Part shown: piece by piece, positions 1-6,627 of the stretch
Layout: every line of letters starts with the position of its first letter
How positions within the stretch are numbered: the stretch's first letter is position 1
Origin: an uncultured Blautia sp.
Lineage (GTDB): Bacteria; Bacillota; Clostridia; Lachnospirales; Lachnospiraceae
DNA length: 12,517 nt
Reading direction: 5' to 3'
Assembly: GCA_946538475.1 (NCBI GenBank)
Contig: CAMNGN010000046.1
Coordinates: 1 to 12,517 of the forward strand
Program-made: the position numbers and the translations under genes
The notes under the pieces: model-generated
Told to the model about the DNA's origin: nothing
Seen by the model: the letters and a program-made list of their open reading frames with translations, nothing else
Database searches by the model: none

Positions 1-53
1 CGACTAAGGAACAGAGGGAAAAGCTGGATAAGCTGCTTAGAGAAGTAGAATAA
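1..53 (+). CDS. 3' end of an unidentified gene (partial)
   Basis: An open frame enters from the left edge and reads TKEQREKLDKLLREVE before a TAA at 51-53. The 16 visible residues are charged and heptad-like, as in a coiled-coil or helical C-terminus. The start and most of the gene lie outside the window, so no function can be given. A REP-like hairpin begins 8 nt after the stop codon, the same arrangement seen behind two other genes here. The frame is short, so it could be chance, but the composition and the hairpin position favour a real gene end. Confidence 0.4.
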   Translation, partial: TKEQREKLDKLLREVE

Positions 54-61
54 AAATGTGA

Positions 62-154
62 AACAGGGGGACGGTTCCTCGTTCCAAGTGTAGAAATAGC
101 ATCGATCGATAGCTGAAAGCATTCTCACCCGGAACAGGGAACCGTCCCCCTGTT
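62..154. repeat. REP-like inverted-repeat element 1
   Basis: The arms 62-78 and 138-154 are perfect 17-bp reverse complements that include GGGGGACGGTTCC. The pairing resumes at 81-85 with 131-135 after a short mismatch, leaving a loop of about 45 nt. The right arm can also fold on itself, because GGAACAGGG at 131-139 pairs with CCCTGTTCC at 148-156. The loop holds a near-palindrome around ATCGATCGAT. The stem core resembles those of elements 2 and 3. It lies between two convergent genes, so it may also end transcription, although there is no clear T-run. Confidence 0.75.
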
Positions 155-211
155 CCATGGATCTATACGACAAACCCGAGTTTTTCAAACAGATAGGAGG
201 GATTTTTAAGG

Positions 212-751
212 CTATTTGGCCTCTTTTGACTGATTATCATAAACAGAGCTTTTTTCAGGTCCTTTTTCTTCCTGATCTGCAGTATTTACTTCTTTATCAT
301 TTTTATGTGTTTTTCGTCTTATCGTTTCTCCTGCCGATACGATTTTATCTGCCGCGCACACTATCCAGGCCTCTTTTGTTTTAGGTACCTTGGTGATGTT
401 CAGCGGCCACATATGTGATTTGATCACGTCCTTCACGTGTTCGTTTACGTTGAAATATTCTTCGGCATTCTTTGAAGCTCTTTCTGCGTGAATAAACCCA
501 TGCAGTTCATGCGAACCGTCATCTTTGTGATGCCAGTCATACAGGTAAAAATCATGCAGCATTGCGCCTGTGACCAACGTTTCTTCGTCCGCTTTCAGGT
601 TCAGCCGCTTATTGATGCGGTAACTGAGATCTGCGACTTTTTCACAGTGCTCAAATGTGGATGTGTCACCGTGCTGAATGAATTTCTTCATTTCCTGTAC
701 TTTGTCATGTTTCTTGATTTTATTTAGAATATTCAGACATTTATCGTCCAT
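212..751 (-). CDS. HD-domain phosphohydrolase
   Basis: This is a small cytosolic protein of the HD superfamily of metal-dependent phosphohydrolases. Counting from the first ATG (179 aa), the metal-binding signature is H35 (in TFEHCEKVADLSYRI), the H66-D67 pair (AMLHDFYLYDW) and D135 (CAADKIVSAGETI). H88 and H113 are further candidate ligands. The last 30 residues are a charged, probably disordered tail. The start is uncertain: TTG at 752-754 lies directly before ATG at 749-751. A GGAAGGA ribosome binding site fits the TTG by spacing, but ATG is the commoner codon. The gene diverges from the esterase gene. The substrate cannot be read from the sequence; nucleotides or phosphorylated metabolites are usual for the family. 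Confidence 0.85.
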   Translation of the reverse strand: MDDKCLNILNKIKKHDKVQEMKKFIQHGDTSTFEHCEKVADLSYRINKRLNLKADEETLVTGAMLHDFYLYDWHHKDDGSHELHGFIHAERASKNAEEYFNVNEHVKDVIKSHMWPLNITKVPKTKEAWIVCAADKIVSAGETIRRKTHKNDKEVNTADQEEKGPEKSSVYDNQSKEAK

Positions 752-995
752 CAATCAAAATATTCCTTCCTTAATTATATAGAAATTATGTTGTATTATT
801 TTTCTGTTTCCGAATATAAAAACATATGTTAAAATACATGTTAGGGAGCCGCGTAATATGGACTTCTTGAAATTCCGCCGTATCCTGCTTGTAAATAAGT
901 TATGAGGCCGGCATCGGGATTTTGATTTCTGGAAAATCATGTATATCACATGAATTTAGGAACCGCCCTGTTTCATTTTAAAGGAGGTTAGCAAT

Positions 996-1742
996 ATGGA
1001 AAACCGGGAATTCTTCATCACTCACGACGGGATCCGCCTGCACGCCAAGCTCGATTTTCCGCAGGGAAATGCAGAAAAGTTTCCTCTGATGATCATCGTT
1101 CATGGCTTTACCGGACATATGGAGGAAAACCATATTATCGCAGCGGCAAATTTGGCTGTACAGCTCGGCATGGCCGCTCTCAGGGTTGAAATGTACGGCC
1201 ACGGTCAAAGCGACGGCAAATTTGAGGATCACAACCTGCTCAAGTGGCTTGATGAGCTTCTGGCAGTCGTGGACTACGCAGCCGCGCTTCCATTTGTGAC
1301 AGACCTTTATCTGTGCGGACATTCACAGGGCGGCCTCGCAACGATACTTGTCGGAGCCATGAAACGCGATGTCCTTAAAGCCATTATACCACTTGCCCCC
1401 GCAATTGTCATCCGCGACGGCGCACGTACAGGCTCCATGCTGGGCTGTTCTTTCAATCCCGAGGATATTCCCGACCGGGTGGAATTCCCCGACGGAAAAG
1501 TCCTGGGAGGCAATTATCTGCGCGTCGCACAGCTTCTTCCTGTCGAGGAGGCTATCCGTAAGTTTAAAAAGCCCGTGCTGCTGGTTCATGCGGACACCGA
1601 TGAATCTGTACCGGTTTTCTACTCAAAGAAAGCTGCGGCACTGTACGAAAATGCCACACTGCGTATTATCACGGATGATGATCATTGCTTCAATAATAAA
1701 CTTGAGGAGATGGTCGCGGCGATGAAGGAGTTTTTAAAATGA
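996..1742 (+). CDS. Alpha/beta hydrolase, cinnamoyl/feruloyl esterase type
   Basis: A 248-residue serine hydrolase of the alpha/beta fold. The nucleophile elbow GHSQGG at 108-113 carries S110. D202 (in HADTDESVP) and H230 (in DDDHCF) complete a catalytic triad. The oxyanion region HGFTG is at 36-40. The motifs MYGHGQSDGKFEDH, GNYLRVAQ and ARTG, and the overall length, match my memory of Est1E, the feruloyl esterase of Butyrivibrio proteoclasticus. Such enzymes release hydroxycinnamic acids from plant cell-wall xylan esters. There is no signal peptide, so it acts in the cytosol on imported esters. The start is fixed by AAAGGAGG at 980-987. A possible extended -10 (TGTTAAAAT, 827-835) lies in the divergent intergenic region, leaving a leader of about 150 nt. 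Exact substrate is inference. Confidence 0.9.
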   Translation: MENREFFITHDGIRLHAKLDFPQGNAEKFPLMIIVHGFTGHMEENHIIAAANLAVQLGMAALRVEMYGHGQSDGKFEDHNLLKWLDELLAVVDYAAALPFVTDLYLCGHSQGGLATILVGAMKRDVLKAIIPLAPAIVIRDGARTGSMLGCSFNPEDIPDRVEFPDGKVLGGNYLRVAQLLPVEEAIRKFKKPVLLVHADTDESVPVFYSKKAAALYENATLRIITDDDHCFNNKLEEMVAAMKEFLK

Positions 1743-1748
1743 ATAAAT

Positions 1749-1808
1749 GGGGATGTTTCTCTATGAGTCATTTTTGCGAGAAAAAATGACTCATAGAGAA
1801 ACATCCCC
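1749..1808. repeat. REP-like hairpin element 2
   Basis: A perfect 27-bp stem (1749-1775 with 1782-1808) closed by a 6-nt loop, GCGAGA. The outer stem reads GGGGATGTTTCTC. It begins 6 nt after the esterase stop codon and ends 15 nt before the end of the convergent DUF6273 gene, so it could serve as a terminator in both directions. It shares 22 of 27 stem positions with element 3, and each of the five differences is matched on the opposite arm. Confidence 0.85.
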
Positions 1809-1823
1809 TTCTACTTCTTTATA

Positions 1824-3281
1824 TCACTTTACAGATATTTTTATCATCGGAATAACATAAAACCTGTCACAGTCCACGCCATACCCATAAGGCATAACCT
1901 CTCTGCGATGAGACACAAACTGCGCATTCTGCTGTGTATACCCCGGTTCGCGGATCCAGAAATTCATGGAGATAGTCTTGATCAGTTCAAGATACTGTTC
2001 ATACATATCTCCGGTAAGAAGCGTTACTTTATCCTCGGTATCTTCGCCGCCCTCGGTACCATACACTTTGTTGTCCGGATTCACACATTCCTGTGGAAGG
2101 ATCTTTTCTCTCTCTTCTTCCGAGAAACCATTCTCCAAAAACTCCCCGTTCAGCCATGCACGAAGTGTACAATCGGCCCAGGTCGTATCTTCCAGAGTGT
2201 CGTTATATGCCCGCCCTCTGGTCTCCTCGTGCTTTTCTGCACCGGACATCAGAAGAAGCAGCGAATCGTCTTCCCTTTCCAGCACACGCCAGTCATAGAG
2301 GCCGAAGGTGACTTTATCTCCCGGTTCTGCCTCGGCAGGCTCAAAATAGTTGCCGTTTCCATGCTTTTCGCTGTCTGGAATATTATCTTCGGAAGCCTGA
2401 TTGCCGGAGAATCTGTCACCCATCATTCTGTGCCATAACGGTGATTTTACAAAAGCAATGATAAGTACGATCGCTGCTGCAAATAGAATCACCTTGAAGC
2501 GCACCCTTTTTGCTCTTCTCATATAGAGAGCTTCCTGCTTTTCATCACACTGCTTAGCGAGTGCATCCGCATCTTTATAGCCCGCAACCTTGGCAAACTG
2601 TCTTCTGGCTGTCTCATATTCATCCGGCGTCTTAGCCGTGTCCATGAGTCTTTTGCCCTCGATATAATAGTCTTCTACATATGCTTCGCGAGCTTCTTCC
2701 GCAGCTTTCAGGCATTCCTCAGCCTTCTTTTTTGCATCCTTATAATCTCCCGCCTGCTTAAAGTACTTGGCAGCGGTCTTGAAGTTGTCGGGACGGAAGG
2801 ACTTGTCGGTAATCTTGTCATCCGCCAGAAGGAACTGCTGAGCTTTGGCATAAGCCGCCTCCGGATTGAGGCCTTCCGGCTTCTTCGCAGCGGGCTTTGG
2901 AGCGGGCTTAGCCCCGGCATTTCCTGCAGGTTTTTTGTCCGCGGGCTTGCTTTCAGCAGGTTTTTTATCCGCAGGTTTGCTCTCCGCAGACTTCTTGTCC
3001 GCAGGTTTGCTTTCCGCAGGCTTCTTGTCCGCAGGTTTGCTCTCCGCAGGTTTGCTCTCCGCAGGCTTATTATCTGCAGGTTTATTCTCCGCAGATTTAT
3101 TGTCTGCGGCTTTATTTTCTGCAGACTTATTGTCCACCGGCTTATTCTCGGCGGCTTTATTCTCTACAGATTTATTCTCCGCAGCCTTATTCTCTGCAGG
3201 ATCCTTGTCTGCAGCTTTTTTCTCTGTAGCAGTATTCTCTACAGTCTTACCATCCACAGACTTTTTCTCTGAATCGGACAT
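1824..3281 (-). CDS. Repeat-rich single-pass membrane protein with DUF6273 domain
   Basis: Function unknown. From ATG at 3281 (AAGGAG 8 nt upstream; an in-frame ATG at 3305 lacks a site) it has 485 residues. Residues 25-118 are about 19 units of a five-residue repeat, (P/A/S)(A/V)(E/D)(N/S/K)K, alternately charged and surely disordered. A Pro/Ala/Lys stretch runs to 137. Residues 141-250 are helical with two TPR-like units, AKYFKQAGDYKDAKKKAEE and ARRQFAKVAGYKDADALAKQ. A basic stretch (RRAKRVRFK) precedes a membrane segment at 263-278. The outer part ends in a DUF6273 domain (about 325-485) with the telltale TWADCTLRAWLNGEFL and FSEEEREKI. There is no signal peptide, so the repeat part should be cytoplasmic and DUF6273 outside, since positive charges precede the membrane span. 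It has its own promoter and an operator-like palindrome. Confidence 0.88.
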   Translation of the reverse strand: MSDSEKKSVDGKTVENTATEKKAADKDPAENKAAENKSVENKAAENKPVDNKSAENKAADNKSAENKPADNKPAESKPAESKPADKKPAESKPADKKSAESKPADKKPAESKPADKKPAGNAGAKPAPKPAAKKPEGLNPEAAYAKAQQFLLADDKITDKSFRPDNFKTAAKYFKQAGDYKDAKKKAEECLKAAEEAREAYVEDYYIEGKRLMDTAKTPDEYETARRQFAKVAGYKDADALAKQCDEKQEALYMRRAKRVRFKVILFAAAIVLIIAFVKSPLWHRMMGDRFSGNQASEDNIPDSEKHGNGNYFEPAEAEPGDKVTFGLYDWRVLEREDDSLLLLMSGAEKHEETRGRAYNDTLEDTTWADCTLRAWLNGEFLENGFSEEEREKILPQECVNPDNKVYGTEGGEDTEDKVTLLTGDMYEQYLELIKTISMNFWIREPGYTQQNAQFVSHRREVMPYGYGVDCDRFYVIPMIKISVK

Positions 3282-3322
3282 GTAAAATTCTCCTTTTATC
3301 AACATGTATCAGAATAATGATC

Positions 3323-3340
3323 AGTTCAATATCTTGAACT
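3323..3340. promoter_or_regulatory. Operator-like palindrome upstream of the DUF6273 gene
   Basis: AGTTCAA (3323-3329) and TTGAACT (3334-3340) are perfect inverted 7-bp arms around TATC. The site lies just downstream of the proposed -10 on the - strand, near +5 to +22, where a bound repressor would block transcription. The shape suits a dimeric helix-turn-helix regulator such as a MarR-type protein, but no regulator gene is in view. A short 5' UTR hairpin is the alternative. Confidence 0.45.
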
Positions 3341-3351
3341 AATACCGCATT

Positions 3352-3380
3352 ATCTTACATAACTTTGCCTGAAAAGTCAA
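3352..3380 (-). promoter_or_regulatory. Candidate sigma-A promoter of the DUF6273 gene
   Basis: Read on the - strand, TTGACT (3375-3380) is followed after 17 bp by TAAGAT (3352-3357). The -35 is good and the -10 is moderate (4 of 6). Transcription would begin near 3345, about 64 nt before the ATG at 3281. Confidence 0.5.
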
Positions 3381-3413
3381 TAGCGTGGAGATGAATGTGA
3401 GTCAATGCACTAC

Positions 3414-3850
3414 CGGCCGCTGAAATCAGGTCTTTTAAATTCTATCTACGCCAAAACAGTAGCCGCGTATATAAGATCGGCATCTGAAAATATGTAATAT
3501 ACAAGTTTTCTACGCCGAAATAAAAAACAGGTATTGTTAGTCGGCCGCTGAAAACGATATGAGAAGCTATAATCTGGGCCAAGTGAAAAAATTGCCGGCA
3601 ACTGAAATCACATCAATTAAGAATTATTTGCGCCGGAATGGAAAATACTTGTTATATAACGACCGCTGAAATCACACCAATTAGGAATAATTTGCGCCGG
3701 AGCGGAAAATGCTTGTAATAGGACGACCGCTGAAATTACATCAATCAAGAATTATTTGCGCCGAACCGGAAAACACTTGTAATATACGGCCGCTGAAATC
3801 GGGCCTATAGAATTTAATCTGCGCCGGAACAGCGAAGTAACGGAAAAGGG
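3414..3850. repeat. Tandem array of seven 64-bp units, non-coding
   Basis: Units begin at 3414, 3478, 3542, 3596, 3660, 3724 and 3787, so the steps are 64, 64, 54, 64, 64 and 63 bp. Two blocks recur at fixed places: CGGCCGCTGAAAT at unit positions 1-13 (CTGAAA in all seven) and TNTGCGCCG ending near position 40 (GCC at 37-39 in all seven). Block 2 is an imperfect reverse complement of block 1, giving each unit an inverted-repeat core. The remaining 24 bp (GGAAAATACTTGTAATATA type) are alike in the units at 3596, 3660 and 3724 and diverged in the others. The unit at 3542 lacks 10 bp in this linker. There is no ORF here. The array ends about 90 bp before the recombinase promoter. Confidence 0.85.
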
Positions 3851-3877
3851 CTCCGCGGATTCTCCACGTGAAGCCCT
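3847..3877. terminator. Hairpin at the end of the array, possible terminator
   Basis: AGGGCT (3847-3852) pairs with AGCCCT (3872-3877), with a further imperfect inner stem (CGCGG with CCACG). On the - strand the stem is followed by TTTTCC; on the + strand only by a weak CTCTTGCGTTTCT. It could insulate the recombinase promoter from the array or end an array transcript. No gene clearly needs it. Confidence 0.35.
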
Positions 3878-3939
3878 CTCTTGCGTTTCTAATAGTAGCC
3901 GATTTCAGAAAAGACAGAGATCCGGCCCATGTCTTTCTA

Positions 3940-3968
3940 TTGACTTTATGTAAACACAGGTGTAATAT
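3940..3968 (+). promoter_or_regulatory. Sigma-A promoter of the recombinase gene
   Basis: TTGACT (3940-3945), a 17-bp spacer and TAATAT (3963-3968) make a near-consensus promoter. Transcription would start near 3975, about 48 nt before the ATG at 4023. The spacer contains TTATGTAAAC (3946-3955), which resembles the XerD half of Firmicutes dif sites; see the findings. Confidence 0.65.
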
Positions 3969-4022
3969 CGTAATGTATACGTTAAACCCCATGGTTTTTT
4001 CTATACATGAGAAGGAGATATT

Positions 4023-5075
4023 ATGGACAGAGTAACTTACCACGAACAAATGAATATAGATAACACCCTCCGCCTCCGCGAAGTCCTCAGGACACTCCCG
4101 GACTTCTGCAGGGATTATTTTCGTTCCATCGATGCCACCACTTCCGCTAAAACACGGATATCGTACGCCTATGACATCAGGATCTTTTTTGAATTCCTGC
4201 TGAGCGAAAACCCTGCATTCAAGGGCATGAAAATGACAGATTTTACTGTAGATGTACTCGACCAGATAAAAGCTGTCGACCTGGAAGAATACGAGGAATA
4301 TCTGAAAGTATATAAGAACGGAAAAAGAGTTGAGACCAACGGTGAACGGGGGCTGAAGCGCAAGATCTCGGCGCTCAGGAGTTTTTATGCCTACTATTTC
4401 AAGAGAGAAATGATCTCCACCAACCCCACGGTCCTCATCGATGTCCCGAAGGTCCATCAGAAGAGCATCATCCGTCTGGACACGGATGAGGTGGCCATGC
4501 TGCTTGATTATATCGAGCACGCCGGAGATTCCCTGACCGGTCAGAGCAAGGCTTTTTATGAGAAGACGAAGGAAAGAGACCTGGCGCTCATCACTCTCCT
4601 GCTGGGAACGGGAATCCGTGTATCGGAATGTGTAGGGCTTGATGTGGAGGATATCGATTTTAAGAACTATGGCATAACAGTCACGCGCAAGGGCGGTAAT
4701 CAGATGACGGTATACTTTGGACAGGAAGTGGCGGATGCCTTACAAAAATATCTTGAAGTGAGAAAAGGTATTACACCCCTTGCCGGACACGAACACGCCC
4801 TCTTCTACTCCATCCAGAACAGGCGCATCGGTGTGCAGGCAGTGGAAAATCTGGTCAAAAAATATGCCCGGCAGATCACAACCACCAAGAAGATCACGCC
4901 CCACAAGCTGCGCAGTACCTACGGCACCGCGCTTTATCAGGAGACGGGTGATATTTATCTGGTGGCGGATGTGCTCGGGCATAAGGATGTCAACACAACC
5001 AAGAAACATTACGCTGCATTGGACGAGAACCGGCGCCGCATGGCTGCCTCGGCTGTACGTCTCCGGGAAGCATAA
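4023..5075 (+). CDS. Xer-like tyrosine recombinase
   Basis: A complete 350-residue site-specific recombinase of the phage-integrase/Xer family. An N-terminal SAM-like core-binding domain (about 25-145, with TSAKTRISYAYDIRIFFEFL) precedes the catalytic domain (about 150-350). All catalytic residues are present: R199 (GTGIRVSE), K223 (TRKGG), H294 and R297 (TPHKLRST), H320 (LGHKD) and the nucleophile Y330 (TKKHYA). It should cut and rejoin DNA through a 3'-phosphotyrosine bond. AAGGAGA at 4012-4018 fixes the start. The gene has its own promoter and a terminator behind it, so it is a single-gene unit. No excisionase, phage genes or visible att pair accompany it, which suggests a resident chromosomal recombinase rather than an active element. 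It cannot be assigned to XerC or XerD from this sequence. Confidence 0.92.
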   Translation: MDRVTYHEQMNIDNTLRLREVLRTLPDFCRDYFRSIDATTSAKTRISYAYDIRIFFEFLLSENPAFKGMKMTDFTVDVLDQIKAVDLEEYEEYLKVYKNGKRVETNGERGLKRKISALRSFYAYYFKREMISTNPTVLIDVPKVHQKSIIRLDTDEVAMLLDYIEHAGDSLTGQSKAFYEKTKERDLALITLLLGTGIRVSECVGLDVEDIDFKNYGITVTRKGGNQMTVYFGQEVADALQKYLEVRKGITPLAGHEHALFYSIQNRRIGVQAVENLVKKYARQITTTKKITPHKLRSTYGTALYQETGDIYLVADVLGHKDVNTTKKHYAALDENRRRMAASAVRLREA

Positions 5076-5118
5076 TCTACTGTTTTCTTATGCTTTATCA
5101 CCGAAAGATACATCACTT

Positions 5119-5149
5119 AGGCCGGTTATCTACACCGGCCTGTTCTTTT
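5119..5149 (+). terminator. Rho-independent terminator of the recombinase gene
   Basis: AGGCCGGT (5119-5126) and ACCGGCCT (5134-5141) form a perfect 8-bp GC-rich stem with a 7-nt loop, followed by GTTCTTTT. It lies 43 nt after the recombinase stop codon. The same DNA appears to be the decayed end of the convergent AAA+ reading frame, so the terminator may have arisen within former coding sequence. Confidence 0.65.
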
Positions 5150-5169
5150 GAGCGTCTTTCAACATCGGG

Positions 5170-6510
5170 TTATTCTTTTTTACGGCTTTCTGTACCGGGC
5201 TCTTCTTTTGAGCCGCCTTCAATAACAGCCTTTTCTTTTACCGGGTCTTCAGCTCCGGCTCCTTCTTTCGAGCCTTTATCATCATCAGCCGGCTCATACA
5301 GATCCTCCACAAGTATCGTCGTTATATCTTCGTGGGAGGGGTTCTTCATAGCCGCAACTCTTCTTGCCTGATTGGTGACGATCTCCTCAAAAAGATTTCT
5401 CGCCTCACGCGCATTCGCAAAGTTCTCTTTTCTGGTGATCATGCGCATTTTAAGAAGCTCTCTTATCTGTTTCTTAGCGTCCTCATCGGGATGATAATCG
5501 TATTTATTGCAGCTCAGATAGAAGATCGCTTCCAGCTCGTCCAGCGTGTAATCCGGGAATTCAATGTACTTATTGAACCTGGATTTGAGGCCCGGATTGC
5601 TGTTGATAAACTTTTCCATGGGTTTGGTGTACCCGGCCACGATAACCACAAAATTATCCCGATTGTCTTCCATTGCCTTCAGGATAGTGTCGATGGCTTC
5701 CTGGCCGAAGGCATCGTCCTTCTGCGCCAGCGAGTACGCTTCGTCGATAAAGAGAATGCCTCCCATGGCTTTTTTGATCTGTTCCTGTGTTTTCAGGGCT
5801 GTCTGTCCCACATATCCGGCAACCAGGCCCGAGCGGTCTACCTCGATAAGCTGCCCTGCACTCAGCACCCCGATCTGTTTGTATATTCGGGCAAGAATTC
5901 GGGCCACGGTGGTCTTGCCGGTACCCGGATTTCCTGTAAAGACAAGATGCAGGGATACCGGAACGGACTTCATGCCCTGATCTTTGCGCATCTTTTGAAC
6001 ACGGACAAAGTCCGCCAGTTCTTTAACATCCTTCTTGATCGTAGTCAGACCGATCAGGCTGTCCAGTTCTTCCATTGGATCGGTCTCGGGCTCTTTAGCC
6101 GCGCTCGACTTCTCCTCTGTGACAGTCTGAACTCCACTGCCCGCTGCGACAGGATCACCCTCTGTGACGCCCTTATCGGCTTTTTCAGAGGTTTTTGGCG
6201 ATGCATTGGTATTCTTCCCAGGCATGGTAAGAAGATCCTTTGTGAGGTCTCCCAGCATCTCTCTGGCTTCTTTCAGGGCATCTGTAGCCTGCTTCAGTGC
6301 GGCATCCTCTGAGGAAAGATCCGGGATTACTGATCCTTCGTTTTTTCCCGGCTTATTATCTGAGCCGCCTGTCGGCTTACCGTCCGAGCCGCCGGCCGGT
6401 TTAATACTGTTTCCGCCAAACAGATCTCCGTAGAGGTCGTTGAACAGATCTTTATTATCACCGGCATCATTTATGAGTTTTTCAAGCTCTTTTTCTTTGT
6501 CAGGCTTCAT
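5170..6510 (-). CDS. AAA+ ATPase, CbbX/SpoVK-like
   Basis: A 446-residue cytosolic ATPase. Residues 1-145 are a variable, Gly/Lys/Glu-rich arm with a helical stretch at 66-95. The AAA+ module (about 148-400) resembles CbbX and stage V sporulation protein K: the family start ELDSLIGL, Walker A GNPGTGKT (193-200), Walker B GILFIDEA (251-258, D256 and E257), AGYTKPM in the sensor-1 region, the arginine finger R311 in NPGLKSRF, and NAREARNLFE near sensor 2. Such proteins form hexameric remodelling rings; the client here is unknown. A weak GGAAGGGAAGGG precedes the ATG. The gene follows the cytidylate kinase-like gene by about 120 bp and may be cotranscribed with it. The C-terminal tail is a 20-residue repeat that continues beyond the stop codon. 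A sporulation role is only suggested by homology. Confidence 0.9.
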   Translation of the reverse strand: MKPDKEKELEKLINDAGDNKDLFNDLYGDLFGGNSIKPAGGSDGKPTGGSDNKPGKNEGSVIPDLSSEDAALKQATDALKEAREMLGDLTKDLLTMPGKNTNASPKTSEKADKGVTEGDPVAAGSGVQTVTEEKSSAAKEPETDPMEELDSLIGLTTIKKDVKELADFVRVQKMRKDQGMKSVPVSLHLVFTGNPGTGKTTVARILARIYKQIGVLSAGQLIEVDRSGLVAGYVGQTALKTQEQIKKAMGGILFIDEAYSLAQKDDAFGQEAIDTILKAMEDNRDNFVVIVAGYTKPMEKFINSNPGLKSRFNKYIEFPDYTLDELEAIFYLSCNKYDYHPDEDAKKQIRELLKMRMITRKENFANAREARNLFEEIVTNQARRVAAMKNPSHEDITTILVEDLYEPADDDKGSKEGAGAEDPVKEKAVIEGGSKEEPGTESRKKE

Positions 6511-6531
6511 ACAGATGTACCCTTCCCTTCC

Positions 6532-6620
6532 CGAGTGTCATTTTGTATGCTTCAAAATGTCGAGTGTCATTTTATATGCGTCAAAAAAGCCGAGTGTCAC
6601 TTCTTGTATGCTTAAATATA
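6532..6620 (-). repeat. Three tandem 30-bp repeats between the kinase-like and AAA+ genes
   Basis: Read on the + strand, CGAGTGTCATTTTGTATGC and close variants recur at 6532, 6561 and 6591. A fourth, more diverged copy is the 3' end of the cytidylate kinase-like gene itself: the shared GCKTMAAA motif falls at 6549, 6579, 6610 and 6641. On the - strand the copy next to the gene reads GCATACAAGAAGTGA, comparable to the gene's GCTCACAAGAAATAA. The copies fill almost all of the leader of the AAA+ gene. Confidence 0.75.
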
Positions 6621-6627
6621 ACAGTTT

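Noticed and set aside
157..384. 75-codon + strand frame starting right after hairpin element 1
   Set aside because: Most of it is antisense to the HD-domain gene and no ribosome binding site precedes its ATG, only the hairpin arm.
755..949. 64-codon - strand frame directly upstream of the HD-domain gene
   Set aside because: Its composition is that of AT-rich intergenic DNA, it has no ribosome binding site, and it covers the likely divergent promoter region.
2866..3285. Antisense reading frame whose product looks like a pentapeptide-repeat protein (SAGLL units)
   Set aside because: It is the mirror of the five-residue repeat of the DUF6273 gene, begins with TTG and has no ribosome binding site.
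3414..3850. CRISPR array (64-bp period)
   Set aside because: The repeat blocks are degenerate, the would-be spacers resemble each other in three units, and no cas gene is in the window.
3741..4520. 259-codon - strand frame across the array and the recombinase gene
   Set aside because: It is antisense to the recombinase catalytic and core-binding regions and runs through the non-coding repeats.
4023..5075. Integrative element or prophage carrying the recombinase
   Set aside because: No excisionase, phage or conjugation genes, no tRNA target and no flanking direct repeats are visible; neighbours are ordinary chromosomal genes.
5332..6312. 326-codon + strand frame opposite the AAA+ gene
   Set aside because: Fully antisense to a gene with intact Walker motifs; no start signal and no recognisable domain.
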